From the NCBI GenBank assembly GCA_007922225.1, contig ML679966.1, forward strand, positions 60,639,969-60,703,968: a DNA stretch of 64,000 nt, in the 5' to 3' direction. The position numbers and the translations under genes were made by a program. The notes beneath the pieces are model-generated. The model had not been told where the DNA came from and did not search any database. It saw nothing but the letters and a program-made list of their open reading frames with translations. Origin of the DNA: Emydura subglobosa (Eukaryota; Chordata; Testudines; Chelidae). Shown here in pieces: positions 1 through 13,347 of this stretch. The number at the start of each line of letters is the position of its first letter. Position 1 is the first letter of the stretch.

Positions 1-1107
1 TCCTAAATTCTTGTTTTATATCTATAAGGCTATCAAATAATCAAAGTTTTGGTAAATTGTACAGTACCCTTATAGGGAGCTTGTGTGTTGCAGTCCTTTT
101 TTATTGCAGGTCTGATGTTGCCAGCAGTTTGCATGCTGGAACATCACACCAAGGACCTATGATAGAAGAAATAAAAAATACTGTTGTATATTAATAATTT
201 GTTGAATGCCTCTCTAACTCTGCTTCTTTTAGGCATGCAGCAATTGCCTTTCTTTGTTTTAATTTTTAAAAATATTAAGTTACCATTCCTTAAGATTACT
301 TTACAGGCTTTAAGAAAGCACAGAAACATGCCCTGATACCACAGTAATGGGTGCTTCACAAAAGCCTTAGATAGAATTGTGAAAGTAACAGCAAGAAAGT
401 AAAATATGGATACAACTCATTGATTACTGAGAAACGGGCACTTACTGGAAGTGACCTTTCTTTTAGGGAAACCAAATGCATTCATTATGAAGGTTTTTTC
501 TTCAGTCCTGTGAGCATTTTGAATATCAACAATAGCTTCACTCTGGTTTTTTTTTTTTTCAGCATCTAATATTGAGTATGCTTCCCAGTGTTGTAAACAT
601 TACTTAAGAAAATGCCATAATTGTTTTAAAAAATTACACAGAGCAGGTCTAGTTTACATGTGCAACATAGAGAACCTTTTACCTGAAGATAATTAGTTAA
701 CTTGAAGGCAATTCCAATGCGAAAATATTAACAGTGGATCAAATCTCTTTGAATAATATTCTGAAGTTATGTATTTATCAAAGTTAAGTAACTATTTCAG
801 CCTTAGTTCTGCGATTATGGCCCCTTTGAGGAAACTTCCTGTGGTCCTTTTGAGGTATAAAACTAAATGCATAAAAACTTGTAGTAAAACTAAGGTGAGC
901 ACGTTGGGCCAGTGGATGACTGACATCAGCAATACATTCTTTGATGTTCTCTTCTGCATAATGGAAAGATTATAAAATAATATTTTCCTTTGAAAATTTA
1001 AAAGCTGACAAAATATTTGCCAGATATTTTTTGCTGAAAACATATGCAGATGTCATTTTTAAAAAAACAAATGCAAATGATTTAGCACTTTCTTAAAACA
1101 AATCATG

Positions 1108-1745
1108 TTACATAAGAACGGCCTTACAGAGTCAGACCAATGGTCCATCTAGCCCAGTATCCTATATTCTGACAGTGGCCAATATCAGGTGTTTCAGAAG
1201 GAATGAACATAACAGGCAATTTTTGAGTGATATATCTCTGTCCACTCCTAGCTTCTAGCAGTCAGAGGATAGGAACAGCCAGAGCATGGGGTTGCATCCC
1301 TGACCATCTTGGCCATAATAGCCATTGATGGACCTATCCTCCATTAACTTATCTAATTCTTTCTTAAACCGCCTTGTAGTTTCGGCGTTCACAACGTTGT
1401 GTGGCAATGAGTTCCACAGGTTAACTGTGTTGTATAAAGAAGTACGTCCTTTTGTTTGTTTTAAACCAGCTGCTTATTAATTTAATTGGGTAACCTCTGG
1501 TTCTTACGTTATGCGAAGGAGTAGATAATGCTGCTTTAGTCACTTTTTCCACAACATTCGTGATTTTATAGATCTCTATGTTATCCCTCTTTTCCAAGCT
1601 GAACAGTCCCTAAATCTCTCCCCATATGGAAGCTATTCCATACCCTTAATCATTTGTATTGCTTTTCTCTGTACTTTTTCCAATTCTAATATATCTATTG
1701 TGCATTGGCGTGACCAGAACTGCACGCAATAATCAATGTTGTTAT
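1108..1745 (-). mobile_element. CR1 LINE, 3' end
   Basis: The plus strand begins with cataagaacggcc and continues with a long stretch matching the antisense of a common reptile CR1 3' end: phrases such as gtcagaccaatggtccatct and ccattgatggacctatcctc. The CATAAGAA-type motif at the low-coordinate edge is the CR1 3' terminus, so the element reads on the minus strand and is 5'-truncated near 1745. It is decayed, and no long RT frame remains. Confidence 0.85.
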
Positions 1746-2779
1746 CAAATGTTGCTTACAGATATGAATGAGGTCTGCCTGCTAATAAATTCTTAGCTCC
1801 TCCAACTCTAGTTACTGCCCTTCCATCATGTCTTAACGCAGTCTCTCCAACCTTATTTGTTACCGTCCATGCAGCCTCTCTGGCTTTCACTTAACCCTAC
1901 AGTCCTACTTCAACTGCCTCTTTTACCTTTTCTTCATCCCAGTGCATGTCCTGGTACCTTTTAACAGCAGGTTCACAGGGTCCTTGCTTGATCTTTACCT
2001 CAGATTTAGCATATTCTGTGATTCATCTTAGGTTTGAATTCAGCAATGACCTACTGGTGAGGCTTATAGAGCTTCTGGGGCCTGTTGCTGTTGGGTTGGT
2101 AGAGAAGAGTCTCCTCCCCTGCAGGATAATTAAAGATATGGACCCAGTGTAAGTCACAGGAAACGAGCTGAAACCTGCTGTCCAGATGGATCAATACAGA
2201 AGTCTCTGATGGCCAGATAACATAGGCAGATATCAAACAGTTTGGTGAAGTATTCTGGAACACGTGCCTTCTGAGTACTCATTCATTTCTTTAATTAATC
2301 TGAGGCTAGTGTTTCTGTAGCTGTTGCTTATCTTTGAACAGTGACACAAAAGTATGAAAAAGAAGCACACGGCTGAAATGTGGCATTCTCTTTGTAGTCT
2401 GTAGTTGTGTAATGGAAAATTATTTGCTCAGCTGTTGCACTCCGTGACATAAGTATTATACAGTGATGAGTTATGATAAACAGAATAAATAGACTAAACA
2501 TTTGGATATGTAATGCTCCCAAGAGAGGTTTCCCTGTAACAGAGGGATTAGAACAGCCATAGGAACTGGGTGTACTATGTGGAACAATTTGGTTATATCA
2601 GACCTATGCCCTTTCCATTCAGACAGTGTTATTGGTCCTTGACCGAGACTCTTAGGTGCTACCACTAAAACAGATGATGATTATTAATCAGTCTAGATAT
2701 TTATATAGCCCTCATCACTATAGTATCAGAGCATCTCCAAAATATTTAAAAATGGAAATAACAATCTTTCAACTTCTTC

Positions 2780-3270
2780 CTTCACAGCCTGTCAAAAAAC
2801 TAGCGTGATTCAGAGGCCACTCTAGGTATAGGCAGACTAGGCAGCTTTCTAGGGTGAGCGATTAGTGGTGGCAGGTCATGAGGCTGGCAGGGCTGCCTGG
2901 GAGAGGGTGCTAGGATGGGGTGTGGAGTGTGGGGGACTGCTAGTGTTAGGGGCTGAAGAGTGGGGCTGGGCCAGGGGATCTGGGCTTGGGGCCTGGCCAG
3001 GAGCGTAGGGGCTGAGGTGTGGAGGCCGCTGCCCCCTGGGCAAGAGTGAGCAGTGTCCCCAGTCCAGGTAGCTTCATGTGGAGTGGGGTGGGATGTCTCT
3101 GCTGTTTAACCAGGATCTTACAGGCTGGGATTGATTAGGTTCTTGTCCCATGTGGGAAGGAGCCACTGCTGTTCAGGAGTGCTGAGCCAGAGCTCACTTG
3201 CTCCCCTCTTGAGCCGCAGGTGGATGGTACTGACCTGTCGGAAGAGAGTGGCCCCAGCTGAGGGTTATTG
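2780..3270. repeat. G-rich interspersed repeat, unclassified
   Basis: A G-rich block in AT-rich surroundings. It opens with ccactctaggtataggcaga and ctaggcagctttctagggtg, then has about 250 bp of gctgagg, gggctg and ggggatc style sequence. I recognise the opening phrase as a dispersed reptile repeat but cannot name the family. No ORF is supported. Confidence 0.4.
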
Positions 3271-3299
3271 CCCACTCAAGAACATAGTAATGTCAAGTT

Positions 3300-3700
3300 A
3301 AGATGAAGAAATAAGATGTACATTTAGTTCTGAAAGAGTTAATATATGTGGCACTGGGTTCCATAGTCTAGGCGTGGTGCCTCTGATAGTTCTTTTTCTG
3401 TACACTTATGGGCCTGTCCTTGTTGGTTGACAGTTGCATTGTTCTTGTGAGATGCAGCTGTCTTAGGAGATTGTGATCACTGTGCATGAAGTGAACTCTT
3501 GGGTAACTAGGGCCAATCCCATGGAAGGCTTTGACTATCAGGACAAAAACCTTGAATTGGACTCTGTAGTTAAAGGGGAGCTTATGCAGAGAGTGTTTGC
3601 AGCAATCCGAGTTGCTAAGGAGCTGGGCTGCTACATTTTGTGCCATTTGGTGCTCTTTTTGGGTGTATAGTTTCATTCCTGGATACCTGTATATTGGGTT
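3300..3700. repeat. Possible old LINE (L2/CR1-like) 3' fragment
   Basis: Phrases such as aaccttgaattggactctgt and gttgctaaggagctgggctg resemble a dispersed amniote repeat. Short frames cross it on both strands without domains. The family assignment is uncertain. Confidence 0.35.
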
Positions 3701-4614
3701 GTGACAAACCAGCTTGAATATTTGGATTATATGGCGAGGGCTCTATCTGAAGGGAGGGGGTATGATCTTGTGCTCATTCACAGATGGAAGTACTATTTTT
3801 TTTTTCCTGCCATGGCTATTTGGGCATTCAAAAGCAGTTAAGAGCTCGAAAGAATCCAAGGCTACAAACTGATAAGAATCTAAAGGCAGGCACCCTCTAT
3901 AGTAGAGGATGTTACAGAGGAGACCAGATACTCTTAGTTCTTCCTTCTTCTCCAAGTATCCCTTCAGTATTAGCTGGGTCAGCTTTAGCCCAACACTCTT
4001 TATCCAGGCACTGATTTGGCTTGGCTTTGAGAAAGCTGGGAGATCCTGCATCACATACAATGGTGACTCTGTATACATGGTACCTAAGTAATCTATAAAA
4101 TTTAAATGCCTCTTGCTTCACCAGCTATAAAATCCACAGCAGTTCTATGGTATGGTATCCATTTACTGCTTGTATTTATTTTTCACTCTTAGCCCCTTTA
4201 TGTGCTCTGTAAGGCTTTTTATTGGGATGATTTTTTTATTACATTAACAGTTTTTTGTTTCTGTTTATTTGGTATGGAAAAGAGATCCAGACCATTTGAA
4301 GGAATAGAATGAATCCAGCATGTTGGTGTCTGTCTTAGAGAGAATGAACTTTATACAGTAATGTAATGTACTTGTTAATGGGGGAGAATTTGTAGGACTG
4401 AGATAGGTGATTTAAAACTGATAGCTGCTGTAATGTATATTTCCAATGTTTATGAGCAGGCAGCTATTTGGGAGCAGGCTGTAGGCAGCACCTTAAACAT
4501 TTGTGTAGATGACCTGATTCAGTAACTCTTTCAGTATCTAGCTCTCATGCTTGGCAGAGTTGCCCAACCAATTTGGTGTAAAATAGCTGAACAGTGGCAA
4601 CTACCTGGGAGAGA

Positions 4615-4721
4615 TTTGTCTCCTAGTGTATTGTTTGTGACTTTGTTTGCTTTGTCAACTCTGCATAAAAAGTTCTATATAAATGTGATAGTTATTCAGC
4701 AAATTTTAACAAGTGATAGAC
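4615..4721 (+). repeat. Left arm of a 107 bp inverted repeat
   Basis: This segment is the reverse complement of 5536-5642 with one mismatch by eye (tttgtcaac here, tttgccaac in the other arm). The arms are separated by about 814 bp. It is not recognisable as a known transposon end, and I see no target-site duplication outside the arms. Confidence 0.93.
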
Positions 4722-5535
4722 ACTGGGTGAAATTTAATAAAGAAATTAAACTGATCCATGGTTGTGAGATCTTGGAGCACCTGGAGCATCCTGATTCACA
4801 TAAAAAAAACCTAGAAAAGGCAATAATTAACTAATAATACAAGACTTCAGTTTTTTTAAGTGACTTTAACAATTGTGATATTGTGACCTAATGAACAGAG
4901 AAAAGGCCTGGTTGTCTCATTCAGTCTGGTTTGTTGTTGTTAATGAACACTGGCAAACTTTGTGACATCACAAAAATGACATGCTCTGTTTGTGCATAAA
5001 TTCAGACTGGGTGAACTGCTGTAATTCATTCTCTGAAGATGCTAGTTTTTAGCTGAAATTACTGATGAGTCAGTTGGGTTTTGAAAAAAGGAAAAAACAG
5101 TTTATATCTTGACTTTTTGTTTTGAAAGGTTTGTATATGTATCCCAAGCTCTCCATGATCTCAGATAAGTCCCCTCCTGGCATACAGGATAATATTTCAT
5201 AGAATCATCCATAGTGGGGATTCACTGGGTTTGACAGTCTCTGTTGGATCAGCTGCTGCTGTCTTCAGATTCAATGCACTGTCTCCTGAAGACTCTGTGG
5301 CCCAAGGAAGTCCCAGAGCACTCCAGTTTCATAGAAGAAACCTGGCCTATTACAAACTGCTAGACATGCTGAAAGCCTGCAGTGGAATTGGTAATAATAT
5401 CAGCAAAGTTAAAGAGAGACATGGAGTGAAGAGGTAATCATGAATGTAGACTATGGATTCTGCAGTATAAACTTAAAAAAAAATTGTTTTTGGAAACTTA
5501 ATCAAAATATTGAATGTCCAAATTCGTTTTGGTTT

Positions 5536-5642
5536 GTCTATCACTTGTTAAAATTTGCTGAATAACTATCACATTTATATAGAACTTTTTATGCAGAGTT
5601 GGCAAAGCAAACAAAGTCACAAACAATACACTAGGAGACAAA
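5536..5642 (-). repeat. Right arm of a 107 bp inverted repeat
   Basis: Partner of 4615-4721, at about 99% identity in inverted orientation. The near-identity implies a recent inverted duplication, gene-conversion homogenisation, or an assembly artefact. The arms end abruptly on both sides. Confidence 0.93.
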
Positions 5643-6829
5643 ATTAGAAAACTCAAAATATTCTGTAGTTACAACAAAGGTTACTGAGATGATAAAGTAT
5701 TTCAAGCTCAGAAGCAATAACCCTTTTCTACAGAAGCTGAGTTTATAACTATGAATTTGACTGTAACCTTCACTACCTGTATTTTGCTTGAAAGCTACTG
5801 CCTGTAATTGGATCTGTTGTTTGGAAAGTATTGGAATATCTCTTTTCACTGCCAATATTAGTTTTGTTCCTAGTTTAGCAGGGGGTGGGCCATACAGGAG
5901 ACAGCTGATTTAACTTCTACTCTTTCCTCACACTAGAGAAACTGCATGCATTGATTTAGAAAACATTTCATACGCTTTAAAATTCCTCAGTGGTACTCTG
6001 TCTCAGGCAGGCTGTTCAAATAAAGTAAACTAGATCAACAGTATCAAAATATTTTGGTAAATGGACCTAATCCTAATTTACTGCTTCTAAGATTGTTTCA
6101 TGTCACTGTTGTTTGGGTCTGTTTTTAATGGTGTAGACTGAAGTTATTTTTTTGAAAACGAGTGCTGCACTGTTAGATCTTGTTTCTGTCTCATATACTC
6201 TGGGAACAATTAATGTTGATGGAGTTTTTTCCTCTGGTTACTTATTAAAAGATACAAGTAAAGGAATACACTAAAAGGCATAAAAACCAGATGCTACAGC
6301 CGTGGCCTTCTGTGTTCAGTGGTGTAGACAGTTTAGCAGCTTTGATTCCAAGAGTCCAGATATGTGCTTGTGTGTGGTTTCTTAAACCATGATGTCAGGA
6401 GTTAAATGCAAGCTACAAAGACAAGGCCAGCAGCATAATCTAAACTTACTATGTATAGTCTCTAAATGCTGTAAATTATACATAGCATGCATTCCCACCC
6501 TGATGTTTTTCAGTTACTGAAAGTCTCAGTATAGTACAGTCAGCAGGCTCACTGTCAGGTTTCCTCCTGTTTAATCAGTAGAAATAGCAGACATACCAAC
6601 TGTCCTGATCCTAGACAGACAGTTTTGTTTCCTCACCTTTTGTCCAGCTTTTTCCTTTTTTTCTCTTTCCTTTTGTCTCATACTTTTTACCTAAATATTC
6701 AACGCCTTCAAGCAAATCACATGGATCTTGCTATATAGTGGGATGACATTACTGCTGACTACTGCTAACTTCAAGTGAAATAAATCAAGAGTAATATGTA
6801 TAATATTCGGTTTAAAATAATTGGCCCCA

Positions 6830-6990
6830 TCCTATCCTGCACTGTGGCTGCTTTATGCTGCTCCACTGGTACAAAGCATCCTGAAACCCGACATAGCCAG
6901 CTATGGGAGAATCATGGAAGCATAGAGCAACCCTTTGGTAGTGGGGAGCAGCCGAGGGATGTCTGGCAGGATGTATGTGTAATGAGAATG
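6830..6990. repeat. Possible MITE fragment
   Basis: A moderately GC-rich block beginning ggccccatcctatcctgcac. It resembles the starts of palindromic reptile MITEs, but no matching inverted end is visible. Confidence 0.25.
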
Positions 6991-7737
6991 TGCAAAAAGT
7001 AGGATTATTTAGCCTGGGAAGGAAAAAACAGTTCTGTAGGGCAAAAGAAAAATCCATCGGTTCATCTTCTTGACCCATAACATGAAACAAAGAGGCAATA
7101 AAATTACAACAAATAATAGGAAATACTGTTTAATGCAGGTCACTGGTTCATATACTGTGGGTGGGCTTAAAATAGACTTGGATAATTTTATGAATTCTAA
7201 CTTGTAGCTATGCAAACTGAAATGAGAGTAAAGGCCTTACATGCTTCAAATGTAAGCTGATCTCTGGCAGGGGTTAGAAGCACATATCTTTCCCTATGTA
7301 CAGAACTGTGTGGGTGCACTATAGGGTTTTGTCACTTGGTAAACCCCATAGGAAGGGGCTTTGGTCAAGCAAATCTGCTCGAGCCTAAATTTTGGGCAAG
7401 TGATAACATTTGTGTTCTCTTTGCTCCTCTCTGGCTGCTCCCATAACCCCAGGAATGTATGGTTGGTGGAAAGAGAACTCCGCACAAAATAAAACAAGGT
7501 ACTAGGATGGATTTTTTTTTCTGTACTTAACAATAATATACATTTTAAGAGAGCATCTTGAATGGCAGTCTTTTAGTCTTTTGCCGCTGAGTTTTGTCTG
7601 TAAACAGTGGTGTTGTATTGCTGTGTTTCCTAAGAGTGCTTCTTGTCATTTTAATAATGGATTAGTTACAGAAAACATTTATAGGTGGGTACACATTTAT
7701 CCAAAAGGCTACCTAGAGCTGAACTTTGGAATGACCA

Positions 7738-7800
7738 AGGTCCTGATCCTGAAAACACTTACGTGCATGCTTTATGCATGTGAGTAGCTCAGGATCAATG
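7738..7800. repeat. Small palindromic MITE-like element
   Basis: The sequence ggtcctgatcctgaaaacac near the left end and gagtagctcaggatcaatgc at the right are imperfect inverted ends around a short core (gcatgctttatgcatg). It belongs to the same style of short element seen repeatedly in this window. Confidence 0.5.
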
Positions 7801-8327
7801 CCTAAATAGGGAATTATTTAAGCACGCAACCTGCCAGGGCTCTACCAGTACAGCTAGTATTGATACTACCAGTTCACTTGGACTGAATCACTAAGGTTCT
7901 GACTTGAGTGGTGCTACTCATATGCTTAAAATGAAGGATGTGCTTAGGTACTTGCCTTGCAAATACTTAAGATACTGGTAGTGATGGTTTATTCCACATA
8001 GCTGTTTTTATTTTATTTTCACCCTCAGCCAACACTGAAATATGCTGCTGCTAAGAGCTGTTAGATGAAGATAACGGTCTTTGAATATTAGATTAAAGCC
8101 AAAGTTTTAAGCAATGAGATATACAAGCTGTAGAGCAATGTACAATGTGCAAGATGTAGGGGCTCCAGCCTCAGGTGATGCCTTGGCTAAGGCAGATTCA
8201 GAAAAAATGAAATATGGTCTGGAAGACCAGAGGGAGATTGGCAAATGAATGTGCACCTAAGGTGCCTGTTCCTTGTTATTACATTGCCAGTTAAATTACT
8301 TGAAAAGTGGATTTTTGTTTTTAGCCC

Positions 8328-8402
8328 TGGGGGCCTGATTCTCCTCTCACTTATATCAATGTAAATCCATGATGGAATCAGTAGTGTAAATGAGAGGAAG
8401 CT
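8328..8402. repeat. Small palindromic MITE-like element
   Basis: The left end gcctgattctcctctcactt pairs imperfectly with gtgtaaatgagaggaagc at the right. The centre has the frequent phrase atcaatgtaaatccatgatg. It is a degenerate member of the short palindromic family. Confidence 0.5.
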
Positions 8403-8499
8403 TGCACCCCTAGTTCTTCTGTTCATATGAAAGGCTAGGTCATTCTTTATAAAGACTGTCTTCTTAGATAATCATATGGCAATACAGAACAAGTCGTGG

Positions 8500-9428
8500 T
8501 ATTTCCAGTAGAGATAGGGAGGCATTAGTACCAGTATACAAGGCGCTGGTGAGACCTCATCTGGAATACCTGTGTGCAGTTCTGGTCCCCCATGTTTAGG
8601 AAAGATGAATTCAAACTGGAACAGGTGCAGAGAAGGGCTACTAGGAAAACCTGCCTTATGAGAGGAGACTCAAAGAGCTTGGCTTATTTATCCTAACCAA
8701 CAGAAGGTTCAGGAGAGAGATATTTTTATATATATAGAGAGAGATCTCTATAAATACATCCGAGGGATAAATACCAGGGAGGGAGAGGAATTATTTAAGT
8801 TCAGTGCCAATGTGGACACAAGAACTAAGGGATATAAACTGGCCATCAGGAAGTTTAGTCTTGAAATTAGATGCAGGTTTCTAACCATCTGAGGAGTGAA
8901 GTTCTGGAATAGCCTCCAAGGAGAGCAGAGGGGGCAAAAAACCTAGCTGGCTTCAAAACTGAGCTTGATACATTTATGGACGGGATGGTATAATTGGACA
9001 GCCTGGTTTGACAATTGACTGATCTTTGACTACTGGTGTTATATATGCCAGTGGCCTGTGAAGGGGTGTTAGATGGGGTAGATTGTGAGTTATCACAGAA
9101 AATTCTTTCTTGGGTGTCTGGCTGGTGAGTCTTGCCCACGTGCTCAGGATTTAACTGATTGCCATATTTGGGGTCCAGAAGGAATTTTCCCAGGGCAGAT
9201 TGGCAAAGTCTCTGGGATTTTTCACCTTCCTCTGTAGCATGGGGCACGACTCACTGGTGGATTCTCTGTACCTTAAAATCTTAAAACCATGATTTGAGGA
9301 CTTTAATAACTCAGTCATAGGTTAGAGGTTTATTACAGGAGTGGGTGGGTGAGGTTATGTGGCCTGTGTCATGCAGGACGTCAGACTAGATGATCATATT
9401 GGTCCTTTCTGACATTAGAATATGAGTC
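8500..9428 (+). mobile_element. CR1 LINE, RT C-terminus and 3' UTR
   Basis: Near 8540 the plus strand encodes [17 protein letters not shown], the C-terminal CR1 reverse-transcriptase segment. It then runs through a decayed 3' UTR to gactagatgatcatattggt and cctttctgacattagaatat, the classic CR1 3' end, at about 9425. Frames are broken by several stops. A short AT/AG palindrome near 8726-8755 interrupts the coding part. Confidence 0.85.
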
Positions 9429-9877
9429 TGAGTATGTTGGAATACTGGGTTCCACGATGTATTAGTCTGAGGAAACATTACAATTGATAGATTATACCAG
9501 GCAAACATTTGACAGATCTGTAAACGGGTCTATATTTCAACAAGCCAATTTCCGACCGCCAAAGTTGCACTCTCTAAACTGAAAAAAATTAAAATGAGAT
9601 CAGTACAGAATCTACAGTATGTTATTGTTGACTTCTATCAGATATACCTATGAGACATGCATCTGAGGCATACCTCCCATGCATATTTGTTGAACAGCAG
9701 CAAGACTTGTCTTTGGTCTCAAGATTATGCCATGAGAGTATCACTACTTCCTGGTAAATACAGACATGGCGGTATATTGTTTTTCAGTACCATATTCATC
9801 TGCTATATATAGGCAGGAAGTAATATTTACTACTGGAAATAACAGCATTTTCCAAGTATGAAAGACTTTGTACTCAT

Positions 9878-9908
<31 letters not shown>

Positions 9909-12842
9909 TCAGATCTGATTAGGCTGCATCTTGTTGCTAGCTATTAGAGCACAGGAATTATATACTGTGCGATATAGAGATACTAGTCTGGAAATTTGTT
10001 GTAGCTCAAATCACTGATGGAGAGGAGTCATTATTACATTTTTATTTAAAAGTAGCAACCATAGTCAAAATTGTAATTTGATAAGCACAGCTTGTCTCCT
10101 TTCCAACTGCCGGGTAATCCTGGAGTGGTCTGTCCTCAAGAGTTCCCTCTGACTTAGTGCAACGCCCAGCCAAGTCCATGTAGAGGGGAGGAGGGCTCGG
10201 GGGAGTACACAGGCTGCTCTCTTTAGCAGCTATAAGTCCAACTGCCTTTTCACAGAAGGAGACTAGCCGGAAGGTGAGCTCTTAAAATCATTTTAAATTG
10301 TGTTGATCTTTAGAGCAGCATTCCTCCGTTTCCTTGAAATTCTCAGCAGGCAGTCACACATTTCTATTAATTGTAATCAAAATGGTTCCAGCCATTCTTT
10401 TGCCATACAGGCACTCAATCTTTGTTGGTGCTGATACAAGGGTTCAGACTCTGCCAAGGATTTTTTCTGGAGTGTTAGGGGAGTGGTGGGTTTTTTTGTT
10501 TTTGTTTTGTTTTGGCAGCTGCTAAGTGGCCTGGATGATATCTTTTTATCCAGCCTACAAGGAAATTTGTCAGGGGAATAGCCTCCTCTTGAAATGAATG
10601 AATAAATAAATAAAATAAAATAAATGCAATGTTATCAAGTCCATTGCAAGGGCAGAAGCATTAAATGGCTGTTATGAAGTTTTTAAGATCTAGGGATAAA
10701 AGTCTACCTTGGGTGGGGTGGTTTGGCAATAGTTGAAGAAGGGGATGATATCTACCAATGTAGGAAATTCACCCTCCATTCTCCCACTCCCAGGTTTGAA
10801 CTCCGTGCACATGTACTCATGGTAACATTATTTACATTTATATTACTGTAGCATTTTGATATTCAGTTCTTTTCTTTTTTATTTCCTGTATAAAGATACA
10901 AGACACACAGTGCATCTGTCTTACGGGCTAACATGTTTTAGTCCCAGGGAAAGATACTGGATTGGTAGTACATGTACTATAAAGTGCAGAACAGTAATCA
11001 CTCCCCCAATGTCCTCCTTCCTCTTCCTCCCCCTCCCTCCACCATGTCAGGGCTCTCAGAGCCCCCCCATTCAGCCTTTGCTACATTCCAGGAGCTCTAT
11101 ATGTTTCCCATGTCCCCTTTCCCCATGCCAGGCGATCTGTGTGGTCACTGGTGCCTAGACCATTTTCTGTAAGTTTGGAATTGATCAACTTGGTGTTTAA
11201 AATAGTTATACTGAAAAATGAAAATAAAACAGGCAGACAAACAGAAATGCTGTTAAGCTGAGGGTAGAATCTCACTTTGCTTGGCCAAAAATGAAAAGAT
11301 GAATGCCACCAGGAACATTCAACATCAGTAATTTAGAGTGAATGTAATCTGCTAGCTGCTATCAATCCCCTTATGTAGTCAATTAATCCAACCCACTGTT
11401 CCAAGTAAAACAGGCCAGAAACTGAGTTTCCCATCCCATGGAAAATTCTGAAATTAAAAAGCAAATTTAGTTCTCAAATGGAACAAATCAATGAAATTTA
11501 AAAACAAGATGAAATTTCCTGTGGAATGGGAATTCCAAAATTTTGTTTAGCAAAAGTCAAAATGACCCTTCCTTTTCACCTTTTTAAAATATTTCCTGGC
11601 AATCAAGGCTCCATCAGAAACCTAACTGATTTCTGTCAGCATTTGCAGAAATATTCACACTCCCACAGAACTATCAATGTTGATGAATCAGCATTTTCCA
11701 AAGGCAAAATATTCTGTCTGAAAATTTCCAACCAGCTCTAGTCCCTAACATCTTCTGTAAAGAGAGGTAGAGCAAATGCAATGCCACAAAGTTAAAGAAA
11801 ATAACTATAAAAGTGGAAGGTTCTTATTAATTTCCTATTCCTCCATAAAATAACAATTCTGTATTCTAACTAACAATGGATGGAGGGAGTAATATTACAA
11901 TTCACCAAAGCAAAAAGCATTTTTATTAAGTAAATGTTCATTTATAAAACATACATACACACACACAGAAGAACAGAAAGATCCAAGTTTTCTGATATGG
12001 TGAATTATACTAAGTATGGGCTTCTGTTTCTACATTCATTGATTTATTTTTTGAAATTCCTAGAGGCAGGGGGAAGACGCACAAAGGTCTTGAAGCTGCA
12101 TGCCAAGGTAAACAGCATGTCATCATATATTTAGCAAATGACAGTGCAAACCACAGAAAAATATAGAGAGGAGGGGAAAATACATTGCTTAGAAAAAATG
12201 CATTTCCTGGCTAGAAAGCCCTTGAAATTTAGACAGAACAATTTTCATTGCTTACTTGCCCCTTACAAATAAATTGTCCTTTGCACAAATAATTTGCTAA
12301 TTCAGTCCACAGTCCCAGGTACATGTACCAAAAATAAGTGGAATACGCAAGCCACCACAGAAATAGAGGAAAGAAAAATGGGCTGATCATGACTAAAAAG
12401 GTCACCTTGCTTCCTGAATAGATGGCCCTGTAGTCCAAAATATGACTAGTGTTTGTATAGTAGACTGAAAATGTAAAGCGCTATATTAGTGCTATGATTA
12501 ATTATAGTACTAAAGACAGTGCAGCCTCAAGATAGTTTTTATATAGCAGAAAAAAAATTGGAAAGGCATTTTATTTAAAGATAAACAATTATTTAGTGTA
12601 TAAATCATCTTTGTGACTCGATTAGAAAGTATGAAAAGATGTGTCTGTTGTCAGTGCCTTCATGTTCTCGGTTTTGACTGATAAATCTCTATATAAGAAA
12701 GTCTAGTTTCATATAGCTGTGGATTTGCCACTGCTACTGTTCAGCCCGGTCACATGAAAGTTCAGTTTTGCACTCCATCTATGTGCAGTGTGAGCCTATA
12801 AAAACTGAAGACTCTTAGCCATTTTATTTGTTTTGTTATCTT

Positions 12843-13347
12843 TCACAGCAAGTTCAGGCTCCAGTCAACACGTGCAATGCTAGAAATTTTGAGATGCACA
12901 TTTGATCCATTTGGCAGGCTCTGACCAAACAGTAAGTTTAGATAACTGACAGGGATAGAGTTAATTGACAGAATTTCAGTATATCCGGGACATGTGCTGT
13001 TTTTCTGCTCTAGTAGATAGACTGTGTGTAAAGATTCCCCCTTTTTAATGGTGTAATACCTATTCTGTACAAAAAACTGCCTACTGCTGTGCACGACAGC
13101 AAGAATAGAATCTTTAGAGCTTATAGCTTCCCATATGAGAGCAGAAATTTTGCATACACCACCAGATTTGTTTGTTGAACATAAATCCTCTATAGGTCCC
13201 CAAGGAGACGTTAGAGAAAGGGAGTAATCATTATAAACCACTTAGTGCAGTATGTACTGTATCATGTTGCTGTGAGAAAGTTGTTTAATTGGCTCATAAA
13301 ATAGGTTTAGTAAATCCTTTAAATAGTGATTTGGGCAATTGTGCACA
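12843..13347 (-). pseudogene. Unassigned coding-like block with one in-frame stop
   Basis: On the minus strand one frame stays open across about 168 codons except for a single TAA (plus coordinates 13242-13244), ending at a TGA at 12843-12845. The downstream 132-codon part has protein-like composition with Trp, Cys and Pro, for example SLTSPWGPIEDLC and YLLEQKNSTCPGYTEI. The upstream part includes DLLNLFYEPIKQL. Just 5' is an acceptor-like tattttattgcag with AG at 13349-13348. An AATAAA (plus 12823-12828) follows the stop by 15 bases. I recognise no family. It could be the last exon of a gene antisense to PDGFC, a decaying pseudogene, or a chance open frame in AT-rich DNA. Confidence 0.4.

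Noticed and set aside
5231..5437. 68-codon plus ORF between the inverted repeat arms
   Set aside because: Short, no recognised domain, and no promoter or splice evidence; not enough to call a gene carried by a fold-back element.
8867..9247. 126-codon minus-strand ORF
   Set aside because: It lies antisense to the CR1 at 8500-9428 and is a by-product of the repeat.
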